Of a stretch of DNA of 64,000 nt, positions 1 through 7,309 are shown in pieces (position 1 is the stretch's first letter; each line of letters opens with the position of its first letter). The DNA is from Desulfuromonas acetoxidans DSM 684. Lineage in GTDB: Bacteria; Desulfobacterota; Desulfuromonadia; Desulfuromonadales; Desulfuromonadaceae. Location: the NCBI RefSeq assembly GCF_000167355.1, contig NZ_AAEW02000011.1:62001-126000 (forward strand), given 5' to 3'. The position numbers were made by a program, and so were the translations under genes. Below the pieces are notes generated by a model that saw only the letters and a list, made by a program, of their open reading frames with translations, made no database searches and was not told the origin of the DNA.

Positions 1-2
1 TA

Positions 3-164
3 ATTGACAAGGATCCAGAGATGAAAAAATATATACTTGGCTTAACTGAAACAACGACAATTGCAGCTCTCAGAAATAAATTGATCAGTTTATTTGGGAA
101 AGAACGAGTGCCTTCAAAAAGCGCTCTGCATAGGTATTTGGCAAAGCTTGAAGGGAGAGCTTAA
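3..164 (+). CDS. 3' end of an unrecognised gene (cut by the window edge)
   Basis: The frame is open from the left edge to a TAA at 162-164. An internal ATG lies at 21, so a 47-residue protein is possible, but the reading upstream of it (IDKDPE) is also open, so a truncated longer gene is more likely. The visible tail is basic and helical, ending with a segment (VPSKSALHRYLAKLEG) that looks like a recognition helix of a helix-turn-helix, as in the small HTH proteins of Mu-like phages and transposons. That resemblance is by eye only. Short direct repeats follow directly, which fits a mobile-element edge. Function is not assigned. Confidence 0.4.
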   Translation: MDKDPEMKKYILGLTETTTIAALRNKLISLFGKERVPSKSALHRYLAKLEGRA

Positions 165-551
165 ACTGGCCATTTTAAAGGTCTTAAAAGGCCATTTTAT
201 GACCGGTTCAAATTTTCAATTTTAAGTGTCCAAATTTTGCGTTTTAAGTGTCCGCGTACATGAACCTAGATCAACCGACAATGAGTCTGTTTCCGTTATG
301 CTTAACGAATTCGGCTTGCCTCCCTTTAGCTCGGCAAATCGTGCAACTCATCATTTTTGACATAAAACAGTTGATAACTGTCTAAAGCCGCGATCTATAT
401 CTTTTGTCGCACCAACCTAACGGGTGGGACGGTGCCCACCCTTCAGCGAGTTATCTTGCAACCAAGCTCTGCCATTCAGCAGCGCCGAGAGCAATCAATG
501 AACGTCAGAGCGATGAGCATACAGAAAATTCTCAATTGAAATTTAGCCGCC
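165..551. other. Intergenic stretch without a recognisable gene
   Basis: No open frame with a plausible ribosome-binding site was seen here. It holds the direct repeats at 220-253, a perfect palindrome ACAGTT-GAT-AACTGT at 367-381, and a GC-rich hairpin (GGGTGGG/CCCACCC, about 422-441) that lacks a T-run and so is not a clear terminator. The region is AT-rich at its left half and may be the scar of a mobile element. Confidence 0.5.
220..253. repeat. Pair of 12-bp direct repeats
   Basis: TTTTAAGTGTCC occurs at 220-231 and again at 242-253, with starts 22 bp apart. Short repeated blocks of this kind are typical of transposase-binding sites at element ends, and the gene fragment just upstream ends 56 bp before. 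No matching inverted copy was found inside the window, so the element would lie to the left. Confidence 0.4.
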
Positions 552-1703
552 CTACTTTTCTTGTTGCGCAGTGATCAACTCCCGCGCAATCACCAACCGT
601 TGAATCTCAGCCGTTCCTTCACCGATATCACACAATTTGGCATCGCGGTAAAACCGCTCAACACAACTGTTTTTCAGGTAACCGTAACCGCCTTGCAATT
701 GAACAGCGCGCTCAGCGCTCTTGACCGCCATCTCCCCGGCAAACAGTTTGGCTTTTGCCGCAGCGGTTCCGCAGGTTTGTCCGTCGTCACACAACTGGGC
801 GGCTCGCGCCGTCAGCAGCCAAGCCGCATCATAATGGGTGGCCATATCGGCCATGGGCCACTGCACCGCCTGAAACGTGTTGATCGGCGTGCCGAACTGC
901 TGTCGGCGTGCTGTATGACGCTGCGATTCCTCCAGACAACCGCGCATAATGCCACAGGCCAGGGCGGCAATCGTCACCCGACCATGGTCGAGCAGACTAA
1001 ACGCGGCTGAAAGTGCCCGGTGTTCCTCACCCAGGAGTTGCTCTTCGGCGAGCTGCACCTGATCAAAATGGACTGCCGTGGTATTGGAGCTGCGACAGCC
1101 CAATTTCTCTAGAGGGGCGGACGGCGTTACTCCCGGTGTATCACGCTCCACCAGATAAGCGCTGATCGCAGACTTCTTATGCTCGCCACTGCGTGCCATG
1201 ACCACGTAAAGCCCGGCCACCGATCCCTGAGTGACAAACATTTTACGACCATTAAGCTGCCAGCCGTCCCCGTTTCGCTGGGCACGGGTCTTAATGGAGA
1301 CCGCATCACTGCCACTGCCCGCTTCAGCCAATGCCCAGGCCCCAAGAGGCTCACCTTTAGCCAGGCCAGGAAGATAGCGGTTTTTCTGGGCTTCAGAGCC
1401 AAAACGTTGCACATGATCGCACACCAGACTATGTGCAGCCAGAGTCAAAGCCATGCCGGCATCGTAACGCGCCACCCCTTCAATAATCAGTGCCATCTCC
1501 AGGAGAGACTTCCCCAAACCGCCCCATTGCTTATCAACACAGATCCCCAGCAAACCATGTTCGGCTAAGGCGTGAACATGCTCCATGGGAAAGCGATTTT
1601 CCCGATCCCACTCGGCGGCATAGGGCTTCACATGGGCCACCGCCAGTTGGCGGATTTTATCGATCAGCGGATGATGTTGTGTTGCATTCAGAGTTTTAAT
1701 CAT
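552..1703 (-). CDS. Acyl-CoA dehydrogenase
   Basis: A 383-residue flavoprotein of the usual acyl-CoA dehydrogenase size that would oxidise an acyl-CoA to the enoyl-CoA and pass electrons to an electron-transferring flavoprotein. Seen: the N-terminal helical domain, the FAD-binding middle (WALAEAGSGSDA, FVTQG), and the C-terminal signature (RQQFGTPI, QLQGGYGYLK, RDAKLCDIGEGTAEIQR). The Glu of GEGT is at the place of the catalytic base in short-chain and glutaryl-type enzymes. I chose the ATG at 1703 over a GTG one codon upstream because it overlaps the upstream thioesterase stop codon (TGATG), indicating translational coupling. Substrate cannot be told from sequence; the partner thioesterase suggests acyl-CoA turnover. 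Confidence 0.9.
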   Translation of the reverse strand: MIKTLNATQHHPLIDKIRQLAVAHVKPYAAEWDRENRFPMEHVHALAEHGLLGICVDKQWGGLGKSLLEMALIIEGVARYDAGMALTLAAHSLVCDHVQRFGSEAQKNRYLPGLAKGEPLGAWALAEAGSGSDAVSIKTRAQRNGDGWQLNGRKMFVTQGSVAGLYVVMARSGEHKKSAISAYLVERDTPGVTPSAPLEKLGCRSSNTTAVHFDQVQLAEEQLLGEEHRALSAAFSLLDHGRVTIAALACGIMRGCLEESQRHTARRQQFGTPINTFQAVQWPMADMATHYDAAWLLTARAAQLCDDGQTCGTAAAKAKLFAGEMAVKSAERAVQLQGGYGYLKNSCVERFYRDAKLCDIGEGTAEIQRLVIARELITAQQEK

Positions 1704-2116
1704 CACGATTCCTGCTCCTGCAAAAGTTGCGTCACACGCTCAAAAAAGGTCTCATCCAAGGCACGAGGCTGTTTATCCGGCCCCACGATCAGATGGCGGC
1801 TGCTGCCCTGAACAATCACTTCTTCATCACGTAAAATCCGGTACGAAAATTCAATCAACCGTTTTTTCAGGCGCTGCAACGAGGTTTCAACGATCAACCG
1901 ATCTTCATAAAACGCCGGTGCCAGATAGCGTAGCGACAGATCTGCCACCACCACAAAATATCCCATCTTTTCCCACGTACTGTATGGGGTACCAATCTGA
2001 CGAAGAAAGTCAGAACGTCCCTCTTCAAACCAGATGGGATAGGTGGCATGGTGAACAACACCCTGAGCATCGGTTTCAGCATAACGGACAATGACTTGAC
2101 TGCTCTTTGCAACCAC
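1703..2116 (-). CDS. YbgC/FadM-type hotdog acyl-CoA thioesterase
   Basis: A 137-residue single hotdog domain that hydrolyses acyl-CoA thioesters. The family signature is present near the N-terminus: RYAETDAQGVVHHATYPIWF, where the Asp of ETDAQG is the expected catalytic residue. The frame stays open further upstream, but the GTG at 2116 sits 6 bases after a strong GGAGGAG ribosome-binding site and starts the protein exactly where family members begin; longer starts would add an unrelated leader. It overlaps the acyl-CoA dehydrogenase by the stop/start, so the two form an operon. Substrate unknown. Confidence 0.85.
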   Translation of the reverse strand: MVAKSSQVIVRYAETDAQGVVHHATYPIWFEEGRSDFLRQIGTPYSTWEKMGYFVVVADLSLRYLAPAFYEDRLIVETSLQRLKKRLIEFSYRILRDEEVIVQGSSRHLIVGPDKQPRALDETFFERVTQLLQEQES

Positions 2117-2163
2117 GTTGAACTCCTCCTGAGCGGGTTCCATACAAAAAACCATAAAAGGTC

Positions 2164-2193
2164 TTGGCCTAACCAAAGGTTTACATTTATAAT
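2164..2193 (+). promoter_or_regulatory. Sigma-70-type promoter of the ketosynthase operon
   Basis: TTGGCC at 2164-2169 and a perfect TATAAT at 2188-2193, with an 18-bp spacer, about 55 bp before the ATG at 2250. The opposite strand of the same 130-bp gap must hold the promoter of the divergent thioesterase operon. Confidence 0.55.
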
Positions 2194-2249
2194 ACGAAAT
2201 TGTCGTTTTTGTTATGTTTTTATGCTTTTTTGAGCTGTTGTGAGGTTTT

Positions 2250-2654
2250 ATGAGCCCCGAAGAACTTGTCTCTTTTGTCAACACAGCACAGCGTGTCGGC
2301 ACCCTGTCTACAGTTGACCATGCTGGAAATCCCAATAGCGCCATTGTTGGGTCAGCCATGATGCCTGACCCGCAGCATGTTAACATCGCCCTGGCCAAGA
2401 ATCACAGTCTGGAGAATCTGCGACACAACTCCCACGCGGTCCTCAGCATTTATGAACCGGCACCGGTGATTTTCAACTGGCAAGGAGCTCGCCTTTATCT
2501 CACGGTTGACTCCATTGAAGAAACCGGACCGTTTAAAGAGGAGATGATTCAACGGGTTGAACAGGAAGCCGGGAAAATGGCTGCACGAACCATCCACGCT
2601 GCGGTACGTTTTTCTATGGTGAAAATCCGCCCCTTGCTCGATAGCATTCGTTAA
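2250..2654 (+). CDS. Pyridoxamine 5'-phosphate oxidase-like flavin-binding protein
   Basis: A 134-residue split beta-barrel protein of the PNPOx-like/flavin reductase superfamily, which usually binds FMN or F420 and reduces or shields small molecules. The pattern is seen in the N-terminal strands (RVGTLSTVDHAGNPNSAIVG, then NIALAKNHSLENLRHNSHAVL). It is the first gene of a plus-strand run with the radical SAM enzyme (3-base gap) and the ketosynthase (8-base gap). Its place suggests a redox helper for that pathway, but it could be an unrelated general reductase. Confidence 0.7.
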   Translation: MSPEELVSFVNTAQRVGTLSTVDHAGNPNSAIVGSAMMPDPQHVNIALAKNHSLENLRHNSHAVLSIYEPAPVIFNWQGARLYLTVDSIEETGPFKEEMIQRVEQEAGKMAARTIHAAVRFSMVKIRPLLDSIR

Positions 2655-2657
2655 ACA

Positions 2658-3953
2658 ATGAATATTCTACTGATCAATCCGCCCAACTGCGGGCGCAGCA
2701 TCCCCGAAGAGCGTTACGGCATCGATTCACTAAAGCAGATCTTTCGTGGTGAACCGTTAGCCCTTGAAGTTGTTGCTGCCGGCCTCACTGACCACAATGT
2801 GACGATTCTGGACCTTAAAGCTGACAACACGGATTTGCAAAAAACAATTCATGCCGGTAAACCCGATATCATCGGCTTTACGGCAATGACCTGTGAAGCC
2901 AACACGGTCAAGAAATTGGCCAGACAGGCACGTACACTTTGCGATGCAACTTTGGTTATTGGCGGAATTCATGCCAGCAATGTCCCGGAACACTTTAACG
3001 AAGAACCGTTTGACTATATCGTCCTCGGCCTTGGCAAAGACAGTTTTCACCAACTGGTCACGCATCTGGAACAGAGTCAGTCAGACTTTGCGATCCCGGG
3101 AATTGCCAGCGTCACGCCGGGGCAACCATTATCTTGGTCACCACGACGTTATAACCACACTGATCAGCCCATTGATCACGCTCCGCGCTACGACCTGATT
3201 GAATCCTACCGAGACGATTATTTTCTGGCTAAATTAAACGTGTCCTTAGGTTTTGTCGTCACCGCCTTTGGCTGTCCGTTCAATTGTTCGTTCTGCTGTA
3301 TCGCCGGCCAGTGTGGTGGCCAATACCTGACCCAGCCGATTGATGCGGTGATTCGCGATCTGCAGAGTTTACCCGACATTCCGTTTATCCGTCTGGTGGA
3401 TGCCAACACCTTTGGTTCTCCGGCCCATGCGGAAGAACTTTACCGGGCGATCAAACAAGCTGGAATTAAAAAGAATTACTTGATTGACGTGCGCGCCGAT
3501 ACTGTGGTACGTCACCCCGTGCTGTTGCAACAATGGAAAGAGATTGGCCTGCGTTCCGTGGTCATCGGTTTTGAAGAGATCAATGATCAACGGCTCGCGC
3601 AGATGAACAAACAGGGAACCCAGGCGCTCAATGATGAAGCACTGTTGCGTCTCAAAGAGTTGGACATTACCGTGGTTGGTGATTTTATTGTCGACCCGGA
3701 TTACAGTCATGACGACTTTGACACCCTGGAGCGCTACATCACCAGTCATAAGATCGACTTGCCCATGCTGACAATCATGACACCACTGCCGGGCACCCCG
3801 ATATACGACAGCATGAAAAAGCGAATTACCGAACACAATCTCGATTATTACACGTTGACCAATGCGGTCACCCGGACCCGTTTGCCGGAAAAGGAATTTT
3901 ACACCCGTTACGCCAACCTGTTGCGTGCCTGCCACGCCCAGGCGAAGTTATAG
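2658..3953 (+). CDS. B12-binding-domain radical SAM protein
   Basis: A 431-residue class of enzyme with an N-terminal cobalamin-binding-type Rossmann domain (about residues 1-140; INPPN start, IIGFTAMT, VIGGIHAS) followed by a radical SAM TIM barrel. The cluster motif CPFNCSFC supplies Cys206, Cys210 and Cys213 for the [4Fe-4S] cluster. The DxHxxG cobalamin-ligand motif is not visible, which is common in this group. Related enzymes do methylations, cyclisations or ring changes. Tight coupling to the downstream ketosynthase suggests it modifies the product or acyl substrate of that enzyme. The exact reaction is unknown. Confidence 0.85.
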   Translation: MNILLINPPNCGRSIPEERYGIDSLKQIFRGEPLALEVVAAGLTDHNVTILDLKADNTDLQKTIHAGKPDIIGFTAMTCEANTVKKLARQARTLCDATLVIGGIHASNVPEHFNEEPFDYIVLGLGKDSFHQLVTHLEQSQSDFAIPGIASVTPGQPLSWSPRRYNHTDQPIDHAPRYDLIESYRDDYFLAKLNVSLGFVVTAFGCPFNCSFCCIAGQCGGQYLTQPIDAVIRDLQSLPDIPFIRLVDANTFGSPAHAEELYRAIKQAGIKKNYLIDVRADTVVRHPVLLQQWKEIGLRSVVIGFEEINDQRLAQMNKQGTQALNDEALLRLKELDITVVGDFIVDPDYSHDDFDTLERYITSHKIDLPMLTIMTPLPGTPIYDSMKKRITEHNLDYYTLTNAVTRTRLPEKEFYTRYANLLRACHAQAKL

Positions 3954-3961
3954 GATCACGT

Positions 3962-5098
3962 ATGGACGCCTACATCACTGACCTCGCATCGTTCCTCCCC
4001 AATAAACCGGTTTCCAACCAAGAGATGGAAGCCATGCTTGGACTGGTCGGTGATCTGCCTTCGCGTACGCGGCGCATTATTCTGCGCAACAATCGCATTG
4101 AACAACGCTATTATGCGATTGATCCAATCACCCTGGAACAAACTCATACCAATGCCGAGTTGACCGCCGAGGCAGTTCGCCAGTTGCGTTCCTACGATCC
4201 GCACAACATCCACACCCTGTGCTGCGGAACCTCATCGCCGGACCAGATCATGCCGGGGCACGCCTCCATGGTGCATGGTGAGCTTAAAGGAGGACCGTGC
4301 GAAGTGGTGTCCACTGCCGGTATCTGTATCTGTGGTGTCACCGCCCTGAAGCAAGCGTGCATGCAGGTGGCTTTAGGCGAAGCACCCAGTGCGATTGCCA
4401 CCGGTTCGGAACTCGCCTCATCTTTCATGCGTGCCTCATTGTGCGGCCAGATCTCAGACGAGCGCGCGGAACAGCTGCAAAACCAGCCGGTATTGTCTTT
4501 TGATGCGGATTTTCTGCGCTGGATGTTGTCGGATGGTGCAGGTGCCGCCAAGATTTCACCGACCCCTGCCCAAGAGGGAATTTCGCTGAAGGTTGAATGG
4601 ATTGACCAGCGTTCCAGTGCCCATCTATTTGAGCCGTGCATGTATGCCGGAGCCATCAAGGAACAGGGAAAACTGCGCGGCTGGCGCGAATTTGAGACCA
4701 TTGAGCAGGCCGTGGATAATCATGCCTTTTTAATCAAGCAAGATGTCAAATTACTCAATGAAGAGATCATTCCGACATCCGTTGACAGAGCGTTGCTGCC
4801 CATTGCTGAACAACGGGGATTAACACCTGAGAGCGTTGACTGGTTTCTGCCCCACTACTCATCCGATTATTTCCGGACCCGGCTTTATGACCGAATGCAG
4901 GAACAGGGCTTTCACATCCCTTATGATCGCTGGTTTACCAACTTGACAACAAAAGGAAATACCGGCGCAGCCTCGATCTATATCATACTCGAAGAGCTGT
5001 TTTATTCCGGCCGTCTGAAGAAGGGACAGCGCGTGCTGTGTTTTATTCCGGAAAGCGGACGCTTCTCCGTATGCTACATGCTTTTGACGGTCTGCTAA
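3962..5098 (+). CDS. KAS III-family ketosynthase, StlD/DarB-like
   Basis: A 378-residue thiolase-fold condensing enzyme. The catalytic triad can be placed: Cys122 in STAGICICG, His298 in LPHYSS, Asn333 in TKGNTGAAS. The opening (FLPNKPVSNQEMEA, then SRTRRIILRNNRIEQRYYAI) recalls the StlD/DarB group that condenses beta-ketoacyl units into cyclohexanedione precursors of dialkylresorcinols and stilbenes, rather than FabH of fatty acid initiation; this is recalled family knowledge, not a search result. No DarA-type aromatase is next to it; instead it follows a B12-type radical SAM enzyme by 8 bases. It ends before a bidirectional terminator. Confidence 0.8.
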   Translation: MDAYITDLASFLPNKPVSNQEMEAMLGLVGDLPSRTRRIILRNNRIEQRYYAIDPITLEQTHTNAELTAEAVRQLRSYDPHNIHTLCCGTSSPDQIMPGHASMVHGELKGGPCEVVSTAGICICGVTALKQACMQVALGEAPSAIATGSELASSFMRASLCGQISDERAEQLQNQPVLSFDADFLRWMLSDGAGAAKISPTPAQEGISLKVEWIDQRSSAHLFEPCMYAGAIKEQGKLRGWREFETIEQAVDNHAFLIKQDVKLLNEEIIPTSVDRALLPIAEQRGLTPESVDWFLPHYSSDYFRTRLYDRMQEQGFHIPYDRWFTNLTTKGNTGAASIYIILEELFYSGRLKKGQRVLCFIPESGRFSVCYMLLTVC

Positions 5099-5124
5099 AT
5101 CAGCGACCACAGCAATAGTGACAA

Positions 5125-5157
5125 AAAAAACCCCTGCCAGATGGTCAGGGGTTTTTT
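5125..5157. terminator. Bidirectional rho-independent terminator
   Basis: A 12-bp stem AAAAAACCCCTG/CAGGGGTTTTTT with a 9-base interior, having T-runs on both strands. It lies between the convergent ends of the ketosynthase gene and the HU-family gene, and can serve both. Confidence 0.9.
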
Positions 5158-5158
5158 A

Positions 5159-5434
5159 TCAGTTATCCACACGTTCCCGTAGTTCTTTACCAACTTTGAA
5201 AAACGGAAGTTTCTTCGTTTTCACCTGGATGGCTTCACCCGTTTTCGGGTTACGACCGGTGTACGATTTATAGTCCTTAACGACAAAACTGCCAAAACCG
5301 CGGATCTCAATCCTGCCACCTTTGACCAGTTCCTGCGTCATTGAGTCGAACATAAGGTTAACAATCTCCTCTGCCCGCTTATAGGTCAAATCCTTTTCAA
5401 GAGAGAGCGCTTCGATCAGTTCAGACTTATTCAT
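5159..5434 (-). CDS. HU/IHF-family DNA-bending protein
   Basis: A 91-residue histone-like protein, the standard length. The beta-arm signature is present (IEIRGFGSFVVKDY, GRNPKTGEAI) with the intercalating Pro in RNPKTG, and the terminus FKVGKELRERV. The sequence is closest in style to IHF subunits of delta-proteobacteria (IEIRGFGSF, FKxGKELRE), where IHF also assists sigma-54 promoters such as those found in this window. I cannot decide between HU, IHF-alpha and IHF-beta by eye. A TCCTCC ribosome-binding site (on the minus strand GGAGGA) lies 6 bases before the ATG. Confidence 0.9.
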   Translation of the reverse strand: MNKSELIEALSLEKDLTYKRAEEIVNLMFDSMTQELVKGGRIEIRGFGSFVVKDYKSYTGRNPKTGEAIQVKTKKLPFFKVGKELRERVDN

Positions 5435-5516
5435 ACTTCCTCCTAGCCGCTCATCTTACACGGTATTCCGATCAGGTTGTCAGCAAAGAGTTCCAAGTTA
5501 TTTAAGCGATATTAAG

Positions 5517-5544
5517 AACATACATGATTAATCACACGTGTCAA
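5517..5544 (-). promoter_or_regulatory. Promoter of the HU-family gene with ACACGTGT box
   Basis: On the minus strand TTGACA (5539-5544) is followed after 16 bp by TATGTT (5517-5522). The -35 overlaps an 8-bp palindrome ACACGTGT. Nearly the same -35 context (AAT-A/C-ACAC-A/G-TGTCAAC) recurs in front of the XRE-cupin gene at 6770-6786, suggesting a shared operator. Confidence 0.5.
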
Positions 5545-5568
5545 CAAGTGAAACCACCGTTTTTATTA

Positions 5569-6135
5569 TTAAATCACAGTAAAGGGTGAGACTGTCCAGA
5601 TCACTTTAGCGTCAACCGTACCGATATTCTCCCAACTGTGCGGTAAATGGGACTTGAAGGACAGACTGTCACCGGGAGTCAACTCATAGACTTCATCAAC
5701 GACAGTTACTTTTAAACGGCCCTCCAACAGATAGATCAGTTCATCACCCGGATGATACATGTTGGATTCGCCACTGAGGCCGCCAACAGGGACGGTACAG
5801 TAAAAAGACGAGAACTGCGGATCGCGAAGTCCCGAGGTAAACGACTCGGTAATCATGTTGCTGCTGTCTTCATACACCGTTGCATCACGCTGACCGCTGG
5901 AACTAAAAACCACTTCATGCGTGGTTTTTACCTCTTCAACAAAATAGTCGACGCTCTTATTGAACACACGTGCCAGCTTCATAAGAATTTCAACCGACGG
6001 GATCGTCAATCCCCGCTCGACACGGGATATCATATTGGAAGACACCCCGGAGCCGTTGGCCAGCTCCTGAATGGTCAAATCACGGCCAAGACGGATCGCT
6101 TTCAACTTTTTGCCGATAATTTTTTTCAGTTTCAT
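5569..6135 (-). CDS. XRE-family regulator with C-terminal cupin (copy 1)
   Basis: A 188-residue repressor-type protein: helix-turn-helix at about residues 10-65 (LTIQELANGSGVSSNMISRVERGLTIPSV shows the turn and recognition helix), then a cupin_2 sensor barrel at about 110-185 (HPGDELIYLLEG, LTPGDSLSFKSHLPHSWEN). Such proteins bind small ligands such as amines, amino acids or sugars through the cupin and regulate nearby catabolic genes. It follows its paralogue by 13 bases and is presumably cotranscribed. Ligand and targets are unknown; no metabolic gene is adjacent. Confidence 0.88.
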   Translation of the reverse strand: MKLKKIIGKKLKAIRLGRDLTIQELANGSGVSSNMISRVERGLTIPSVEILMKLARVFNKSVDYFVEEVKTTHEVVFSSSGQRDATVYEDSSNMITESFTSGLRDPQFSSFYCTVPVGGLSGESNMYHPGDELIYLLEGRLKVTVVDEVYELTPGDSLSFKSHLPHSWENIGTVDAKVIWTVSPFTVI

Positions 6136-6148
6136 GGTCAGTTACTCC

Positions 6149-6724
6149 TTACGCCTGCTGCTGGGCGACATTGGGCGCCGGTGAAACAACCCACATTACC
6201 AACGTCTGCCCCTGATAGGTATTGGTCCAGCGATGTGGCAGGTTGGCTTTAAATGACAGCGAATCGCCATCACTCAGCAGGTAGCTTTTGCCTTCGATGA
6301 TAAATTCCATCTGCCCCTTGAGCACCATGGCAAACTCTTCACCAACATGGACCATATCACCTTCGCCACTGTTGCATCCCTCTTCCAAAGTGTCATAAAA
6401 CACAGTGAAGCCGGGATCACGCAGCCCTTGCGTCAAACTGACGATCTGATGTTTGTCTTCAAAGAAGAAGATGGGCTCGCCGGATCCATTCGGCGTATGT
6501 ACCACTGTTGAGCCTTTTTCCGCTTCTTCAACAAAATAACTGATACTCATGCCGAAGGCACCGGCCAGCTTCATAAGAATCTCAACAGATGGCGTCGTCA
6601 GTCCGCGTTCGATCCGGGAAATCATATTGGAAGACACCTGAGATTTATTGGCCAAACCTTCAATGGTCATATCGTTATTTAGCCGCATTTTTTTCAGTTT
6701 TTTACCAATGAGTTCTTTAACCAT
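6149..6724 (-). CDS. XRE-family regulator with C-terminal cupin (copy 2)
   Basis: A 191-residue paralogue of the downstream gene with the same architecture: HTH at about residues 10-65 (MTIEGLANKSQVSSNMISRIERGLTTPSVEILMKLA), cupin at about 110-185 (MVHVGEEFAMVLKG, LSDGDSLSFKANLPHRWTN). The first 75 residues are strongly alike, while the ligand domains differ, as expected after duplication with divergence of the sensed compound. Matching DNA-binding helices mean the two may bind the same operators, alone or as mixed dimers. Confidence 0.88.
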   Translation of the reverse strand: MVKELIGKKLKKMRLNNDMTIEGLANKSQVSSNMISRIERGLTTPSVEILMKLAGAFGMSISYFVEEAEKGSTVVHTPNGSGEPIFFFEDKHQIVSLTQGLRDPGFTVFYDTLEEGCNSGEGDMVHVGEEFAMVLKGQMEFIIEGKSYLLSDGDSLSFKANLPHRWTNTYQGQTLVMWVVSPAPNVAQQQA

Positions 6725-6756
6725 GACAACTCCCTAGTTCGTAATAATAGAATGTT

Positions 6757-6785
6757 GTTTTATCATCAGCAATAACACATGTCAA
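6757..6785 (-). promoter_or_regulatory. Promoter of the XRE-cupin pair with ACACATGT box
   Basis: On the minus strand TTGACA (6780-6785), 17-bp spacer, TAAAAC (6757-6762), 33 bp before the ATG of the upstream XRE gene. The -35 lies in ACACATGTCAAC, matching 11 of 12 bases with the box over the -35 of the HU-family gene. The likely reading is autoregulation by the XRE proteins. Confidence 0.5.
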
Positions 6786-7059
6786 CGGCAGATATCCCAT
6801 TTGTCGCAGAATTCGTATTTGTAGCACAGAATAAAAATAGCCATTTCACAGATAACCAGAAGATCAGATAGTTATATATGTTTGCCAAGGCACTTGTGTT
6901 GTTAAACATAGCTCATATTTATGTTTTTTTCACAACAAACACTTTTCGACTCCCTTAAACAGTATTTCAATACCCTATTTCTATTATTTATTAAGTACTC
7001 GGCGAAATATTACGAATGTTCATTCGGGTATATCGCCACATGAAGGCGTCATTAGACTG

Positions 7060-7307
7060 TGTTTGACGGGCCAAGGAGGAAATTGCAAAGATTAAGAGGG
7101 GAGATAAAAGGAAATAAAAAGATTTAAGAAAAAAGTTAAAGATCCTAAGTGGCCGGAATCAGGTGGGAAGAGCACAGTGGAAGTCAAAAAAAAACAGAGG
7201 ATCAATCTCTATTGGCACAGCGAATGCATATTCCAAAGACAACAAAAAAGAAAAATCCTCTATTGAGCCTCGGCGCTTTCTCCTCCTTAGCCCGAGGCTA
7301 TTTTTTT
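7060..7307 (+). ncRNA. Candidate small RNA with anti-Shine-Dalgarno terminator loop
   Basis: Prediction only; the 5' end is a guess. A clean plus-strand terminator at 7266-7307 has no plus-strand CDS before it. AAGGAGGA at 7073-7080 is the exact reverse complement of TCCTCCTT at 7281-7288, which sits in the loop of the terminator hairpin, so the ends of the transcript could pair or the loop could pair with mRNA ribosome-binding sites. No known RNA family (6S, SRP, tmRNA, RNase P) was recognised. A 14-codon frame from TTG at 7083 exists but its ribosome-binding-site spacing is too short to be convincing. Confidence 0.4.
7266..7307 (+). terminator. Rho-independent terminator with CU-rich loop
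   Basis: Stem AGCCTCGG (7266-7273) pairs with CCGAGGCT (7292-7299), extended by GCT/AGC across one bulged C, leaving an 11-base loop TTCTCCTCCTT, followed by seven T. The T-run is on the plus strand, so it does not serve the mtaB gene that ends at 7310 from the other side. Confidence 0.8.
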
Positions 7308-7309
7308 AT

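Larger units (their letters stand above)
6725..7309. other. Long AT-rich intergenic region
   Basis: 585 bp without a convincing protein gene. The left end holds the promoter of the XRE pair. The right end carries a plus-strand rho-independent terminator at 7266-7307 although no plus-strand gene precedes it, so a non-coding transcript is the simplest reading (see the ncRNA entry). The middle (about 6890-7020) is very AT-rich and shows nothing else recognisable. Confidence 0.6.

Noticed and set aside
7083-7127. 14-codon leader peptide starting at TTG 7083
   Set aside because: The start is only 3-4 bases after the AAGGAGGA sequence and nothing downstream on this strand would be regulated by it.
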